Notes under the pieces: generated by a model
Database searches by the model: none
What the model saw: only the letters and a program-made list of their open reading frames with translations
Told to the model about the DNA's origin: nothing
Part shown: positions 17,319 through 26,377 of the stretch, in pieces
Numbering within the stretch: position 1 is the first letter of the stretch
How the letters are laid out: every line of letters begins with the position of its first letter
Made by a program: the position numbers and the translations under genes
Source of the DNA: JAPXSY01 sp034003585
GTDB taxonomy: Bacteria; Verrucomicrobiota; Kiritimatiellia; RFP12; UBA1067
NCBI GenBank assembly: GCA_034003585.1
Contig: JAVEYH010000013.1
Coordinates: 1-45,567, forward strand
Length of the DNA: 45,567 bases
Direction: 5' to 3'

Positions 17319-18586
17319 ACCAGATCACCTATTTCTGGCCGTTCGTGAAGCTTGGCCTCACCGATGTGTGGCGGCATAAGACCCGCTCGTTCCTGACGAT
17401 GCTCGGCATGGTGTTCGGAGTCGGCAGTGTGATCGCGATGCTGGCGGTCGGGGAAGGGGCCAGCCAGCAGGCGCTGGAGTCGATCAAGCGGCTGGGCAGC
17501 GACAACATCATGGTGCTCTCCGTGAAACCGGGGTCCGAGGAGAGCGGCAGTTCCGGCGCCCAGCGCGGCAAACTGGCCGTGTACGGGCTGCTGTACAACG
17601 ACGAGGTGCGCATTCGCGAGACCGTGCCGGGAGTCATGATGACCGTGCCCGCGCGCATGACGCGCCGGAACGCGCGCCTGGGCGAGCGCCAGTTGGAGAT
17701 GCGGGTGGTGGAAACCATTCCCGAGTGGTTCCAGGTGGTGCAGCGGCCGCTCTTGGCCGGACGGGTTTTGACGGCGAACGACATGCGGATGCGCGCGAAT
17801 GTCTGCGTCCTGACCGAACACGGGGTGCGGCGGCTGCTGGCGGCCGAGCAGACCATCGGTCAGCGGATCCGCATCGCCTCGGGGGTCTTCGAGGTCATCG
17901 GCATCGTGCAGAATGAGACGGGCGGGTCGGTCCGCGCGCCGGACAGCGAGGCGGACGCGTACATCCCGATCACCACCGGCACGAAATTTTTCGGCGAGGC
18001 CAACATCCGCTATTCGGCGGGCGGCATGGAGGGCGAGAAGGTTGAGCTGAGCCAGATCATCGTCAAGATGGCGGACACCTCCGTGGTCGAGGCTGGCAGC
18101 AAGGCGATCCAGGCGGTGCTGGAACGTTTCCACAAGAAAAAGGATTTCCGGATCGATGTGCCGCTCACGCTGCTGCGTGAGGCGGAACGCACCAAGCGGA
18201 CGTATAATATCGTGCTGGGGGCGATCGCGGGCATCAGCCTGCTCGTGGGCGGGATCGGCATCATGAACATCATGTTGGCTTCGGTGACGGAGCGCACCAA
18301 GGAAATCGGGATCCGGCGGGCCATCGGCGCGCGCCGCAGCCGGATCGTGGTGCAGTTCCTGATCAACACCTGCGTGCTGTCGATCGGCGGCGGGTTTGTG
18401 GGATTGGTCCTCGGCGTGGCGATCCCGTTTCTCATCACATTCTTCACGGAGATGCCCACCGTCGTGCAGCCGTACAGTCTCGCGCTGGCGTTCGGCATCA
18501 GCGTGGGAATCGGGATTGTCTTCGGCCTGTACCCGGCGATGCGGGCCGCGGCCCTGGATCCGATCGAGGCATTGCGGCACGAGTGA
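17315..18586 (+). CDS. FtsX/MacB-type ABC transporter permease
   Basis: 423 aa starting at a GTG overlapping the ATPase stop. Topology matches MacB permeases: one N-terminal helix (SFLTMLGMVFGVGSVIAMLA), the conserved VGEGASQQALESIKRLGSDN, a large periplasmic domain, and three C-terminal helices (NIVLGAIAGISLLVGGIGIM, FVGLVLGVAIPFLITFF, FGISVGIGIVFGLYPAMRAA). The cytoplasmic loop TERTKEIGIRRAIGAR is the family hallmark. It completes a TolC-adaptor-ATPase-permease operon for export of an unknown substrate (peptide, lipid or small molecule). Confidence 0.92.
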   Translation: MNQITYFWPFVKLGLTDVWRHKTRSFLTMLGMVFGVGSVIAMLAVGEGASQQALESIKRLGSDNIMVLSVKPGSEESGSSGAQRGKLAVYGLLYNDEVRIRETVPGVMMTVPARMTRRNARLGERQLEMRVVETIPEWFQVVQRPLLAGRVLTANDMRMRANVCVLTEHGVRRLLAAEQTIGQRIRIASGVFEVIGIVQNETGGSVRAPDSEADAYIPITTGTKFFGEANIRYSAGGMEGEKVELSQIIVKMADTSVVEAGSKAIQAVLERFHKKKDFRIDVPLTLLREAERTKRTYNIVLGAIAGISLLVGGIGIMNIMLASVTERTKEIGIRRAIGARRSRIVVQFLINTCVLSIGGGFVGLVLGVAIPFLITFFTEMPTVVQPYSLALAFGISVGIGIVFGLYPAMRAAALDPIEALRHE

Positions 18587-18733
18587 AAAGCACGGCGGCG
18601 CGGGCGGAACGGCGCCCTCCCCCCGCGCACGGTCATCGGGCGACGGCCCTTCGTTCCTCAGGGGGCGGGCTCCATCCCCGGACGCGTGCAGCCGGTTTTC
18701 CGCCGCGGGAACCGATTCCGCTCGGGTAACGCT

Positions 18734-18761
18734 TTGCTGTGCCGGAAGGGTCTGCTATACT
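18734..18761 (+). promoter_or_regulatory. Promoter for sppA and the murCB-ddl-fts run
   Basis: TTGCTG (18734-18739), a 16 bp spacer and TATACT (18756-18761) lie 31 bp before the sppA ATG. It sits within the 206 bp gap after the ABC permease, in which I see nothing else. Because the following genes are close or overlapping, this may drive the whole division block. Confidence 0.6.
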
Positions 18762-18792
18762 GCGCCGCATCGGGTTGAAGAAGGGGGCGCAC

Positions 18793-19845
18793 ATGTCAGA
18801 CAATCGGGATACGCCGAAACCGGGGCGCGGATGCGGGTTCGGCTGCGCGTTGGCGATCGGGATGTTCATCGGGTTCGGGCTGTTAACCGCCGCGCTGGTG
18901 ATGGGGAGTCTCCACGCGCTCAACGTTGCGGGGGAGCACGGTGTCGCGGCGTGGGTCCACTCGCTCCGCGCGCATCCGGAAGCGGGCGAGGATGAGGCGC
19001 CGAACCTGATCGAGACCTGGTCCTCAGGCTGCGGCGAGGTCAAAGTCGTGCGCATCCCGCTCAGCGGGATGATCATGCTGGGGGATTCCTCGTGGTATGC
19101 GGGCAATGCGGCCACGGCCCTGCGCGCCATCCGGAGAGCCAAGCATGACCCGGAGGTCGAAGGACTCATTCTGGAGATCAACAGCGGCGGGGGCGGCATC
19201 ACGGACAGCGATATCCTGTATCAGGCGCTGTGCGATTTCAAGGCGTCGGCCAAAGGCCGTGTGGTGGTGTCGCTGCTCGGGGACGTGGCCGCCTCGGGCG
19301 GGTATTACGTCGCGCTGGCGTCGGATGCGATTCTGGCCCATCCGACCACGCTCACCGGTTCGATCGGCGTCCTGCTGCAGGCGTACAACATTCAAGAACT
19401 CGCCGCCAAAATCGGGATCCGGGATGTCACCGTGAAATCCGGGGAGAACAAGGACCTGTTCAACCCGTTTCAGGAAGTGAAGCCCGCGCAGCGCGAGATG
19501 GTGCAGAAGATCATCACCGCGATGCACGAGCGGTTTGTGGGGTTGGTGGCGCAGAACCGCACGCTGCCGATCGAAACGGTCCGGCCGCTGGCGGACGGGC
19601 GCGTCTTTCTGGCCGACGAGGCGCTGCGGCATAAATTGATCGACGGGATCGGGTATCAGGCGGACGCGCAAAGCCGGATCGCCCAACTTTTGGAGACGGA
19701 CGCGGTCAAAGTCTTCCGGTATGACGAACAGGTCACGCTGATGGATCTGTTCACGCGTCCGGGGATCGGCCTGCAGGCTGACCTGGGGCGGTTTCTTCGG
19801 GAGGGCGTGCGGGACGCCCGCCTCCTGTACCGGTGGTCCTGGTAG
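18793..19845 (+). CDS. sppA: Signal peptide peptidase SppA (S49 family)
   Basis: 350 aa. The ATG at 18793 follows GAAGAAGGGGG; starting at 18739 would place the start inside the promoter. One N-terminal membrane helix (CALAIGMFIGFGLLTAALVM), then the S49 domain: ILEINSGGGGITDSD, the nucleophile Ser168 in GDVAASGGYYVALASD, and general-base Lys220 in VKSGENKDLFNPF, 52 residues later as in the short Bacillus-type SppA. It degrades leftover signal peptides at the inner membrane. The next gene starts 13 bp downstream, so this protease leads the cell-wall/division run. Confidence 0.92.
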   Translation: MSDNRDTPKPGRGCGFGCALAIGMFIGFGLLTAALVMGSLHALNVAGEHGVAAWVHSLRAHPEAGEDEAPNLIETWSSGCGEVKVVRIPLSGMIMLGDSSWYAGNAATALRAIRRAKHDPEVEGLILEINSGGGGITDSDILYQALCDFKASAKGRVVVSLLGDVAASGGYYVALASDAILAHPTTLTGSIGVLLQAYNIQELAAKIGIRDVTVKSGENKDLFNPFQEVKPAQREMVQKIITAMHERFVGLVAQNRTLPIETVRPLADGRVFLADEALRHKLIDGIGYQADAQSRIAQLLETDAVKVFRYDEQVTLMDLFTRPGIGLQADLGRFLREGVRDARLLYRWSW

Positions 19846-19858
19846 GATGTAACCGCGC

Positions 19859-22198
19859 GTGAACGTGCAAACCGGAGAGTGGCGGGTACCCGGACGTGTC
19901 CATCTGCTGGGGATCGGCGGAGTCGGCATGGCGGGCCTCGCCTATCTGCTGTCGCGGCAGGGATGGCGCGTGAGCGGTTGCGATGCGCGGCCGAACGCGC
20001 TTTGCCGGTGGCTGGAAGAGGCCGGCATTCCCGTGGCCGGGGAACACGCCCCGGCGCATCTGGACGAGGCGGAACGCCTGATCATCACACCGGCGGTCGC
20101 GCCGGACGAGCCGGAGTGGGCGCAGGCCCGTGCCCAAGGGATGCCGGTCTTCCGCCGCGGGGAGGTGCTGGCGGCATGGCTTTCGGCGCGGCGCGGTGTC
20201 GCGGTCTGCGGGGCGCACGGTAAAACCACGACCGCATGTTTCACGGCGCGGCTGCTCAGCGTGTTGGGGCCTTCACCCGCCTGGTGCGTCGGGGGCGCGA
20301 CGCGCGCCATGGGGCGGGTCGCGTGGGAGGGTGCGGAAGGGCAGGAGGTGCTCGTCGCCGAAGCGGATGAGAGTGACGGCACGCTGGCGCTGTACCGGCC
20401 CGCGGTGACGGTGATCACCAACATCGATCTCGACCATCTCGACCACTTTGCGGGCGAGGAGGCTCTGCTCGACTGTTTTCGCGCCGTGGCGGCGCAGACG
20501 CGGGAGGGTGTGGCGTTCTGCCGCGACAATCCGCGCGCCGGCTTGGCGGCGCAAGCCGCGGCCGTTCCGGCGTTGGGTTTCGGTTTCGGGGTGGCTGCCG
20601 AGTTGCGGGCCTGTAAGGTGGAGGCTGGAGCGGAGACCGTCGCGTTCACGCCGGTTTACCGCGGTCGCGATCAGGCGCGGGTGGTGTTGCGCGTCGCCGG
20701 GCGCCACAATGCCCTGAACGCGTTGGGCGCCGCGGCGGCGGCGCTGATTCTCGGGTATGATCCGGCCGCGGTTTTCGCGGCTCTGCCGCAGGCGTGCGAC
20801 GAATTGCCGGGACGGCGTTTCGAGTGCGTGGCCGACGAGGGCGGAATCCGCGTCGTGGCCGATTACGCGCATCATCCGGCGGAGTTGGAGGCGGCGGTGG
20901 CGATGGCCCGACTCCAGGGTCCGTCACGGCTGGTGGTGGTGTTTCAGCCGCACCGCTATTCGCGCACAAAGGCCTTGGGGCACGCTTTTCCCCAAGCGCT
21001 GAAAGGGGCCGACGAGGTGATTCTTCTGCCGGTCTACGCGGCGTCGGAGCCGTGGATCGAGGGCGGGGACAGCGCCGATCTGTACACGCATTTCCGGGAG
21101 GCCGGGGCGGGGGGGGCGCGCGTCACGCTCGCGCGGTCGCAAGGGGAGGCGTGGCGGTTTCTGCGGCAGACGCTGCAATCGGGCAGCCTGTTGCTGCTGG
21201 CGGGCGCGGGCGACGTGATCGGCATGGCGGACCGGATCCGCGAGGATCGGCAACGGGGGTGGCCCGCCTGCCGGGAGCCGGAGGGCTTTGAGGCGCGATT
21301 ACGCGCGATCGAGGGACTTTGTGTGACGCCGTTCGGCGCGTTGCCGGCGTGGTCGTTTTTCGGGACGGGCGGTTGGGCGCGCTGGCGGGTGGAGGCGGCT
21401 GACGAAAGCGCGCTGGGCGCGCTGCTGAAGCGGTGCCGGCAAGACGATGTGCCGTGGCGGTTTGTGGGCGCGGGCGCGAACAGTTGGTTCAGCGATTTGG
21501 GCGAACCGGGGTGCGTGATCCGCCTTGCGTCGTCCGCCTGCCGGGAGTGGGAAGCGGGGGAAGACGAGATCCGGGTCGGATGCAACTGGAAGGGGCCGGC
21601 GCTGCTGGATGAGCTGGAACGGCGCGGGTTGACGGGGCTCGAGTTTCTGGACAGCGTGCCCGGCTCGCTGGGGGGGTGGCTCGCCATGAATGCGGGCGCG
21701 CACGGCGGCGAAATCGGCGAACGGGTACAATGGATTCGCTGTTTGAATCCGGATGGCGAAATCACTATACTGCACCCTATGGATTGCGGTTTCGGTTATC
21801 GGCGGTGTGACGCGCTTGCGGGGCGTGTCGCCTTGTCGTGCGCCTTGCGGGTGGAACGCGCCGATGCGGGTGCCGTGCGGGCCCGGCGGGAGGCGTTCCG
21901 CGCCAGACGGATCCCGTTGACGGGGCTCCGGACCGAGGGGTCCGTGTTCCGTAACCCGCAGGGCGACGCGGCGGGAAGGCTGCTGGATACTGCGGGATGC
22001 AAAGGCATGCGTGTGGGGGGTGCCCGGGTAACGGCGGGGCACGCCAATGTCGTGGCGGTGGAGGATCCGGTGACCGCATCGGATGTGCTGGCTTTGGTTA
22101 CGCGGATGCGTCGGCGCGTCGAGTGCGTCTGGGGCGTGTCGCTGTCACCGGAAATCCGCGGGCTGGCGGAAGGGACAACGGAAGAGGGAATCGGATGA
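19859..22198 (+). CDS. murC/murB: Bifunctional MurC-MurB fusion: UDP-MurNAc--L-alanine ligase / UDP-MurNAc dehydrogenase
   Basis: 779 aa, GTG start; homology begins at once with VHLLGIGGVGMAG. Residues about 10-460 are MurC: ATP loop CGAHGKTTTACF, VAEADESDGTL, NIDLDHLDHF, GRHNALNALGA, DYAHHPAELEA and FQPHRYSRT. Residues about 490-775 are MurB: FVGAGANSWFSDLG, the flavin-contacting SVPGSLGGWLAMNAGAHGG, the catalytic Ser in TEGSVFRNPQGD and the tail GHANVVAVEDPVTASDVL. It performs UDP-GlcNAc-enolpyruvate reduction and the next-step L-Ala ligation in the cytoplasm. The stop overlaps the ddl start (ATGA). MurC fusions are known (MurC-Ddl in chlamydiae). Confidence 0.93.
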   Translation: MNVQTGEWRVPGRVHLLGIGGVGMAGLAYLLSRQGWRVSGCDARPNALCRWLEEAGIPVAGEHAPAHLDEAERLIITPAVAPDEPEWAQARAQGMPVFRRGEVLAAWLSARRGVAVCGAHGKTTTACFTARLLSVLGPSPAWCVGGATRAMGRVAWEGAEGQEVLVAEADESDGTLALYRPAVTVITNIDLDHLDHFAGEEALLDCFRAVAAQTREGVAFCRDNPRAGLAAQAAAVPALGFGFGVAAELRACKVEAGAETVAFTPVYRGRDQARVVLRVAGRHNALNALGAAAAALILGYDPAAVFAALPQACDELPGRRFECVADEGGIRVVADYAHHPAELEAAVAMARLQGPSRLVVVFQPHRYSRTKALGHAFPQALKGADEVILLPVYAASEPWIEGGDSADLYTHFREAGAGGARVTLARSQGEAWRFLRQTLQSGSLLLLAGAGDVIGMADRIREDRQRGWPACREPEGFEARLRAIEGLCVTPFGALPAWSFFGTGGWARWRVEAADESALGALLKRCRQDDVPWRFVGAGANSWFSDLGEPGCVIRLASSACREWEAGEDEIRVGCNWKGPALLDELERRGLTGLEFLDSVPGSLGGWLAMNAGAHGGEIGERVQWIRCLNPDGEITILHPMDCGFGYRRCDALAGRVALSCALRVERADAGAVRARREAFRARRIPLTGLRTEGSVFRNPQGDAAGRLLDTAGCKGMRVGGARVTAGHANVVAVEDPVTASDVLALVTRMRRRVECVWGVSLSPEIRGLAEGTTEEGIG

Positions 22199-23091
22199 AG
22201 CGGATCGCAGTCATGATGGGGGGCACGTCGAGTGAGCGGGCGGTGTCGCTCCGCTCGGGCGAGGCGGTGGTTGCCGGATTGCGCGAAGCCGGTTTCGATG
22301 CGGTCCCGGTGGTGCTGGATGCCGATCGCATCGACACGCTGCCGTCCGGCGTCGAGGCGGTTTTTCTGGCGTTGCACGGCGGCTATGGCGAGAACGGCGG
22401 CGTGCAGTGCGATCTAGACCGCCTCGGCCTGCCCTACACCGGGCCGGGCGCGGCCGCGAGCCGGATCGCCATGGACAAAATCGCGACCAAGCGCGTGCTG
22501 GAGGCGGCCGGCGTGCCGACGCCGGCGTTTGAGGTGCTGCCGCGCGGCATGGAGAAGTTCTCGCTGCCCCTGCCGGTGGTGGTGAAACCGCCGCGGGACG
22601 GGTCGAGTGTCGGGGTCGTCAAAGTGACTTCCGCCGCCGCGTGGCCGGCCGCGTTGGAGCAGGCGCGCGCGAGAGACCCGCAGGGCGAGGTCCTGGTCGA
22701 GGCGTATATCGGGGGACGCGAGTGGACGGTGAGCGTGTTGGATGGCGAGGCGTTGCCGGTTGTGGAGATTGAGGCGCCCGGGGGCTGGTACGGGTTCACC
22801 GAGAAATACACCTCCGGCACGACGCGGTACACCTTTCCGGAGGCGGTTGAAGACGCCCCTCTGGCGGCGCAGTGCCGTGTGTTGGCCCTGCTGGCTTACC
22901 AGGCGGTGGGTTGCCGCGGTGTCAGCCGGGTGGATTTCCGCGTCACGCCCGCGGGCGAAACCTTTGTTCTGGAGATCAACACCATTCCGGGATTCACCGC
23001 AACCAGTCTGCTGCCCAAAGCGGCGGCCAGGGCGGGACTGTCGTTTCCCGCGCTTTGCGCGCGGCTGATCGCGACGGCGGCTTGCGGGTGA
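22195..23091 (+). CDS. ddl: D-alanine--D-alanine ligase
   Basis: 298 aa from the ATG at 22195, overlapping the murCB stop, with GAAGAGGGA upstream; the longer frame from 21997 runs over MurB and is rejected. ATP-grasp enzyme joining two D-Ala for peptidoglycan precursors. Visible: VMMGGTSSERAVSLRSG, LALHGGYGENGGVQ, VVVKPPRDGSSVGVVKV, the omega-loop EKYTSGTTRYTFP, GVSRVDFRV and the metal-binding LEINTIPGFTATSL. Gene order murC/murB-ddl-ftsQ-ftsA-ftsZ is the classical end of the dcw cluster. Confidence 0.96.
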   Translation: MKRIAVMMGGTSSERAVSLRSGEAVVAGLREAGFDAVPVVLDADRIDTLPSGVEAVFLALHGGYGENGGVQCDLDRLGLPYTGPGAAASRIAMDKIATKRVLEAAGVPTPAFEVLPRGMEKFSLPLPVVVKPPRDGSSVGVVKVTSAAAWPAALEQARARDPQGEVLVEAYIGGREWTVSVLDGEALPVVEIEAPGGWYGFTEKYTSGTTRYTFPEAVEDAPLAAQCRVLALLAYQAVGCRGVSRVDFRVTPAGETFVLEINTIPGFTATSLLPKAAARAGLSFPALCARLIATAACG

Positions 23092-23108
23092 GACGAGGCA
23101 CGAAACGT

Positions 23109-23984
23109 ATGGCATGGGGTCTTTTCAAAAGGGACGGAGCGCAACGGACGCGCATGCAGGCCAAGGGTCGGCGTGTGACGGGCGTGGTCACGGACCTGCC
23201 GCCCGGGGTCCGGTTCGCGATCCGGTTGGCGGCGGGCGCGGCGATTCTGCTCGCCGCCACATGGGGCGGCTGGCGGCTCTTCGAGTCCTATTACTTCTGT
23301 TCGCGCCGGTTGTTCGTCCTGCGCAATCTGCGCGAGAATGTGATGATCACGACCGGCAGGACCCTGACGCCGGATCTGATCTGCGAAGTGCTGGGGTTGC
23401 GCGAGGGGGTCAATCTTTTTTCGCTGCCGATCCGGCAGAAACGCCGGGAATTGCTGGAGCAGGCGCCCAACATCCGGGACATCACGATCGTGCGCCGGAT
23501 GCCGGACAAGATCCGGATCAACATCATCGAGCGCGAGCCGATCGCACGGGTGGGGTCGAACGGCCGGGTCGTGGATGAAGAGGGGGTTGTGTTCATCCGG
23601 TATGCGGGTACCGGAGGGTTGCCGATGATCAAAGGGGCGGACGCGTTTGAGCAGGTCAAGCCCGGCGACCGGCTGAGAGGGAGTGAGTTGGCCGCGGTGC
23701 GGCTCGTGAACAACGCCCAACGTCCGGAATGCCGTCTCCGCCTGTTGGTGGTGGACACCTCGAAAGAGGATTATCTGCTGTTGACCCTGTTCGACCACCG
23801 GCAGGTGAAGTTCGCGTGGGAAGGCATGCAGGATGAGGCGAAAGACACGGTTTCGCGCATGCAGCGTCATTTCGACCAGCTCGCGCAGGCCATGGAAAGC
23901 GAGATTGGCCGCGCCTGTCTGATGTGGGATGCGACACAGCCCGGACGGATTTTCGCGACCCCGTCGGGATTGAACGAACCGTAA
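23109..23984 (+). CDS. ftsQ: FtsQ-like cell division protein with POTRA domain
   Basis: 291 aa, ATG at 23109 with only a weak GAGG upstream; a downstream ATG at 23154 is an alternative. A short basic cytoplasmic tail is followed by one membrane helix (FAIRLAAGAAILLAATWGGW) and a POTRA domain (LRNLRENVMITTGRTLTPDL, LLEQAPNIRDITIVRRMPDK, INIIEREPIARVG). Sequence similarity to characterised FtsQ/DivIB is low, as usual; the call rests on topology, POTRA and position between ddl and ftsA. It would link cytoplasmic FtsA/FtsZ to the periplasmic septal synthases. Confidence 0.85.
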   Translation: MAWGLFKRDGAQRTRMQAKGRRVTGVVTDLPPGVRFAIRLAAGAAILLAATWGGWRLFESYYFCSRRLFVLRNLRENVMITTGRTLTPDLICEVLGLREGVNLFSLPIRQKRRELLEQAPNIRDITIVRRMPDKIRINIIEREPIARVGSNGRVVDEEGVVFIRYAGTGGLPMIKGADAFEQVKPGDRLRGSELAAVRLVNNAQRPECRLRLLVVDTSKEDYLLLTLFDHRQVKFAWEGMQDEAKDTVSRMQRHFDQLAQAMESEIGRACLMWDATQPGRIFATPSGLNEP

Positions 23985-24002
23985 CGGTAGGGAAGGGGTG
24001 GT

Positions 24003-25205
24003 ATGGCGATTCCTCCGATTGCCGCACTGGAGATCGGCACGTCACGCACGGTTCTGTGCGTGGGCGAGTCCGATGACAGCGGGCGGGTGAAAATCACCGG
24101 TGTCGGGACCTACCCGACGACCGGGGTGCGTAAAGGTCAGGTGTTTGATCTGTCGCAGGCGCGCGTGGGTGTGGAGCTCGCGGCCAAGCAGGCGGAAAAA
24201 CAGGCGGATGTCAGTATCTGGCAGGTGCTGCTGGCGACCTCCGGCGGCCATATCCGGGCCGCGGTCAATCCCGGCATGGTTCCGATCCGGTCCGGGGATC
24301 GCGTGGTGACGCAGGAGGACGTCGACGAGGTCACGGAGAACGCGCAGACGATCCAGCTCGACGCGGACCGTCAGGTGTTGCACACGATCAACCAGTCCTT
24401 CACGGTGGACGACCAGCCGGGCATCGCCAAACCGGTCGGGTTGCGCGGCAAGATCCTGACGCTGAATGTGATGGCGGTGCATGGGTTGCGCAATCACATT
24501 GAGAATGCGGTCGGTGTGGCGAAGAGTGCCCAGCTTGAGGTGACGGATGTGGCCTTTTCCGGCATCTGCGCCGGACTGGCGGTGCTGACTCCCGAACAGC
24601 GCCGCAACGGGGTAGCCCTGATCGACCTCGGCGGGGGCACCACCAATTATCTGGCTTACGGCAACGGGATGATCTCGGCGCTCGGCTGTGTGGCGGTGGG
24701 CGGGGATCACATCACGAATGACATCGCGCTGGCCTTCACCATTCCGGTCAACCGCGCGGAGGAACTCAAGCGCGCGGAGGGGTGCGCCCTGATCGAACCG
24801 GAAAGCGGGTCCCGCCGCATCACGTTGCCCGCGGAGATCGGGTTTGAGGAGCGGGTGCTGAGTTGCAAGGCGTTGCATACCGTGATCCACGCGCGGATGG
24901 ATGAGACGTTCCGCATTGTACGTTCCAAACTGGATGAGGTGGGGGTGTTGCCGCATCTCGGTGCGGGGGTGATCCTGACCGGCGGCGGCGCGTACCTGCG
25001 GAAAGCCACCGACCTGGCGCAACGGGTTTTCGGATTGCCCTGCCGGGTCGGTCTGCCGGTGAATGTCGGCGGACTGGATAACGTGCCGCAGGCCGCGGCG
25101 TTGTCCACTGCGGCGGGACTGGTGCTGTACGGCCGGATGACCTATGAGGACCGCGGGGTACTTTCCCCGCTCAAGAATCTCTTCAAGGGGGTGTTTCGCC
25201 GATGA
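24003..25205 (+). CDS. ftsA: Cell division protein FtsA
   Basis: 400 aa, actin-like ATPase that tethers FtsZ to the membrane. Phosphate-1 region ALEIGTSRTVLCVGE, the 1C domain around residues 85-165, phosphate-2 ALIDLGGGTTNYLAYGNG and adenosine motif VILTGGGAYLRKATDLA are present. The last residues (LSPLKNLFKGVFRR) form a short basic amphipathic helix typical of the FtsA membrane anchor. The stop overlaps the ftsZ start by 4 bp (ATGA), implying coupled synthesis. Confidence 0.94.
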   Translation: MAIPPIAALEIGTSRTVLCVGESDDSGRVKITGVGTYPTTGVRKGQVFDLSQARVGVELAAKQAEKQADVSIWQVLLATSGGHIRAAVNPGMVPIRSGDRVVTQEDVDEVTENAQTIQLDADRQVLHTINQSFTVDDQPGIAKPVGLRGKILTLNVMAVHGLRNHIENAVGVAKSAQLEVTDVAFSGICAGLAVLTPEQRRNGVALIDLGGGTTNYLAYGNGMISALGCVAVGGDHITNDIALAFTIPVNRAEELKRAEGCALIEPESGSRRITLPAEIGFEERVLSCKALHTVIHARMDETFRIVRSKLDEVGVLPHLGAGVILTGGGAYLRKATDLAQRVFGLPCRVGLPVNVGGLDNVPQAAALSTAAGLVLYGRMTYEDRGVLSPLKNLFKGVFRR

Positions 25206-26377
25206 ACCGGGAACCGATGTCAGGCATGCTTCTGATGGGTGTCGGCGGCGGCGGCTGCCGTTTGGCCGCGGCGGTGCTGTCGGCGTACGGCGACGGCGTG
25301 CGCGCGTTGGGGATGGATACCGACGCGCTCTCCATCCGCACGGCGTCCGAGGGCGGGCTGACCTGCCTGCTGCTGGGAGGTTCGCGTCTCACGGGCCACG
25401 GCACGGGGGGCGACGCGATCATGGGGCGGCTGGCGGTTCAGGATGATTTGCCGAATCTGACCGCGCATGTGCAGGGCGTCCGGAGTGTTGTGCTGGTGAC
25501 CTGTCTGGGTTCCGGCACCGGTGGCGGCGCGACACCGGAGGTGGTCAAAGCCCTGCACGATCAGGGTATCGCCACGCTTTGTTTCGCCACCCTGCCGTTC
25601 GCGTTCGAAGGCGAGGCCCGACGCAAAGCGGCGGAGCGCGTGCTGCCGATGATCGAGGAGCACGCGGATTCGGTGGTGGTGCTGCCGTTGGATGATCTGT
25701 TCGCCGACACCCAGGAACCGGTCTTGACGGCTGCGCTGGAAGCTGCGGACCGGGTGCTGGCCACCGCGGTCACCTTGTTGTGGCGACTCGTGTCCACACC
25801 GGGTTTCATCGCGCTGGATGAGGAACGGCTGCATGCGATGGTGGTGAAAGGCGGAAACGCCCGTTTCGGTTTCGCAAGCGCGGAGGGGCCGGAACGCGCG
25901 CTGCGGGCCGCGGAAACGTTGCGGGGATGCCGCACGCTTCGCAATGGCGATGCGCTGAGTAAGGCGAACGCCCTGCTGTTCGGCATTTTGGCGGGACGGG
26001 ATTTGCGTCTGGCCGAGGTCGGTGATCTGATGGGGCGGATACGCGCGTGCTGCAAAAAAGAGTGCGTTGTGGAGATGGGCACGGTCCAGGATCAGGGGTT
26101 CGAGGGACGGATCGAACTGGTCGCCCTGGCGTTCGAGAGCTGGACGGCCGCCTCGTCGGTCGCGCCCATCCCCGACGTTTCCGCCGGACACGAGCCGCCG
26201 GTGGCGGAGTCGTTCCCGATCCGGCCCGGCGGCCGCCGGAGCCGTGCCAAAGGCAGCAAACTCTCTTTCGGCGCGACCGGCCGCGGCAAGTTCGATCAGG
26301 TGGAGCCCACGCTGCACGCGGGGCAGGATCTGGATATCCCCACGTTCGTGCGCCGCGGGATCACGCTGGAGCGGTGA
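25202..26377 (+). CDS. ftsZ: Highly divergent FtsZ (tubulin-like division protein)
   Basis: 391 aa. Identified by position after ftsA and by landmarks: LMGVGGGGCRLA near the N-terminus, ALGMDTDALSI, the nucleotide signature at 103-109, and a well-kept C-terminal peptide DLDIPTFVRR for FtsA binding. The GTP signature reads GSGTGGG instead of GGGTGTG. The T7 loop, normally N-x-D-x-x-D, reads A204-L-D206-E-E-R209, so of the Asn and two Asp that drive GTP hydrolysis across the dimer only the first Asp remains. A Pro/Ser/Arg-rich linker (about 315-370) precedes the tail. It may form filaments with slow or absent GTPase. The 3' end overlaps the convergent larA-like gene by 17 bp. Confidence 0.85.
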   Translation: MNREPMSGMLLMGVGGGGCRLAAAVLSAYGDGVRALGMDTDALSIRTASEGGLTCLLLGGSRLTGHGTGGDAIMGRLAVQDDLPNLTAHVQGVRSVVLVTCLGSGTGGGATPEVVKALHDQGIATLCFATLPFAFEGEARRKAAERVLPMIEEHADSVVVLPLDDLFADTQEPVLTAALEAADRVLATAVTLLWRLVSTPGFIALDEERLHAMVVKGGNARFGFASAEGPERALRAAETLRGCRTLRNGDALSKANALLFGILAGRDLRLAEVGDLMGRIRACCKKECVVEMGTVQDQGFEGRIELVALAFESWTAASSVAPIPDVSAGHEPPVAESFPIRPGGRRSRAKGSKLSFGATGRGKFDQVEPTLHAGQDLDIPTFVRRGITLER

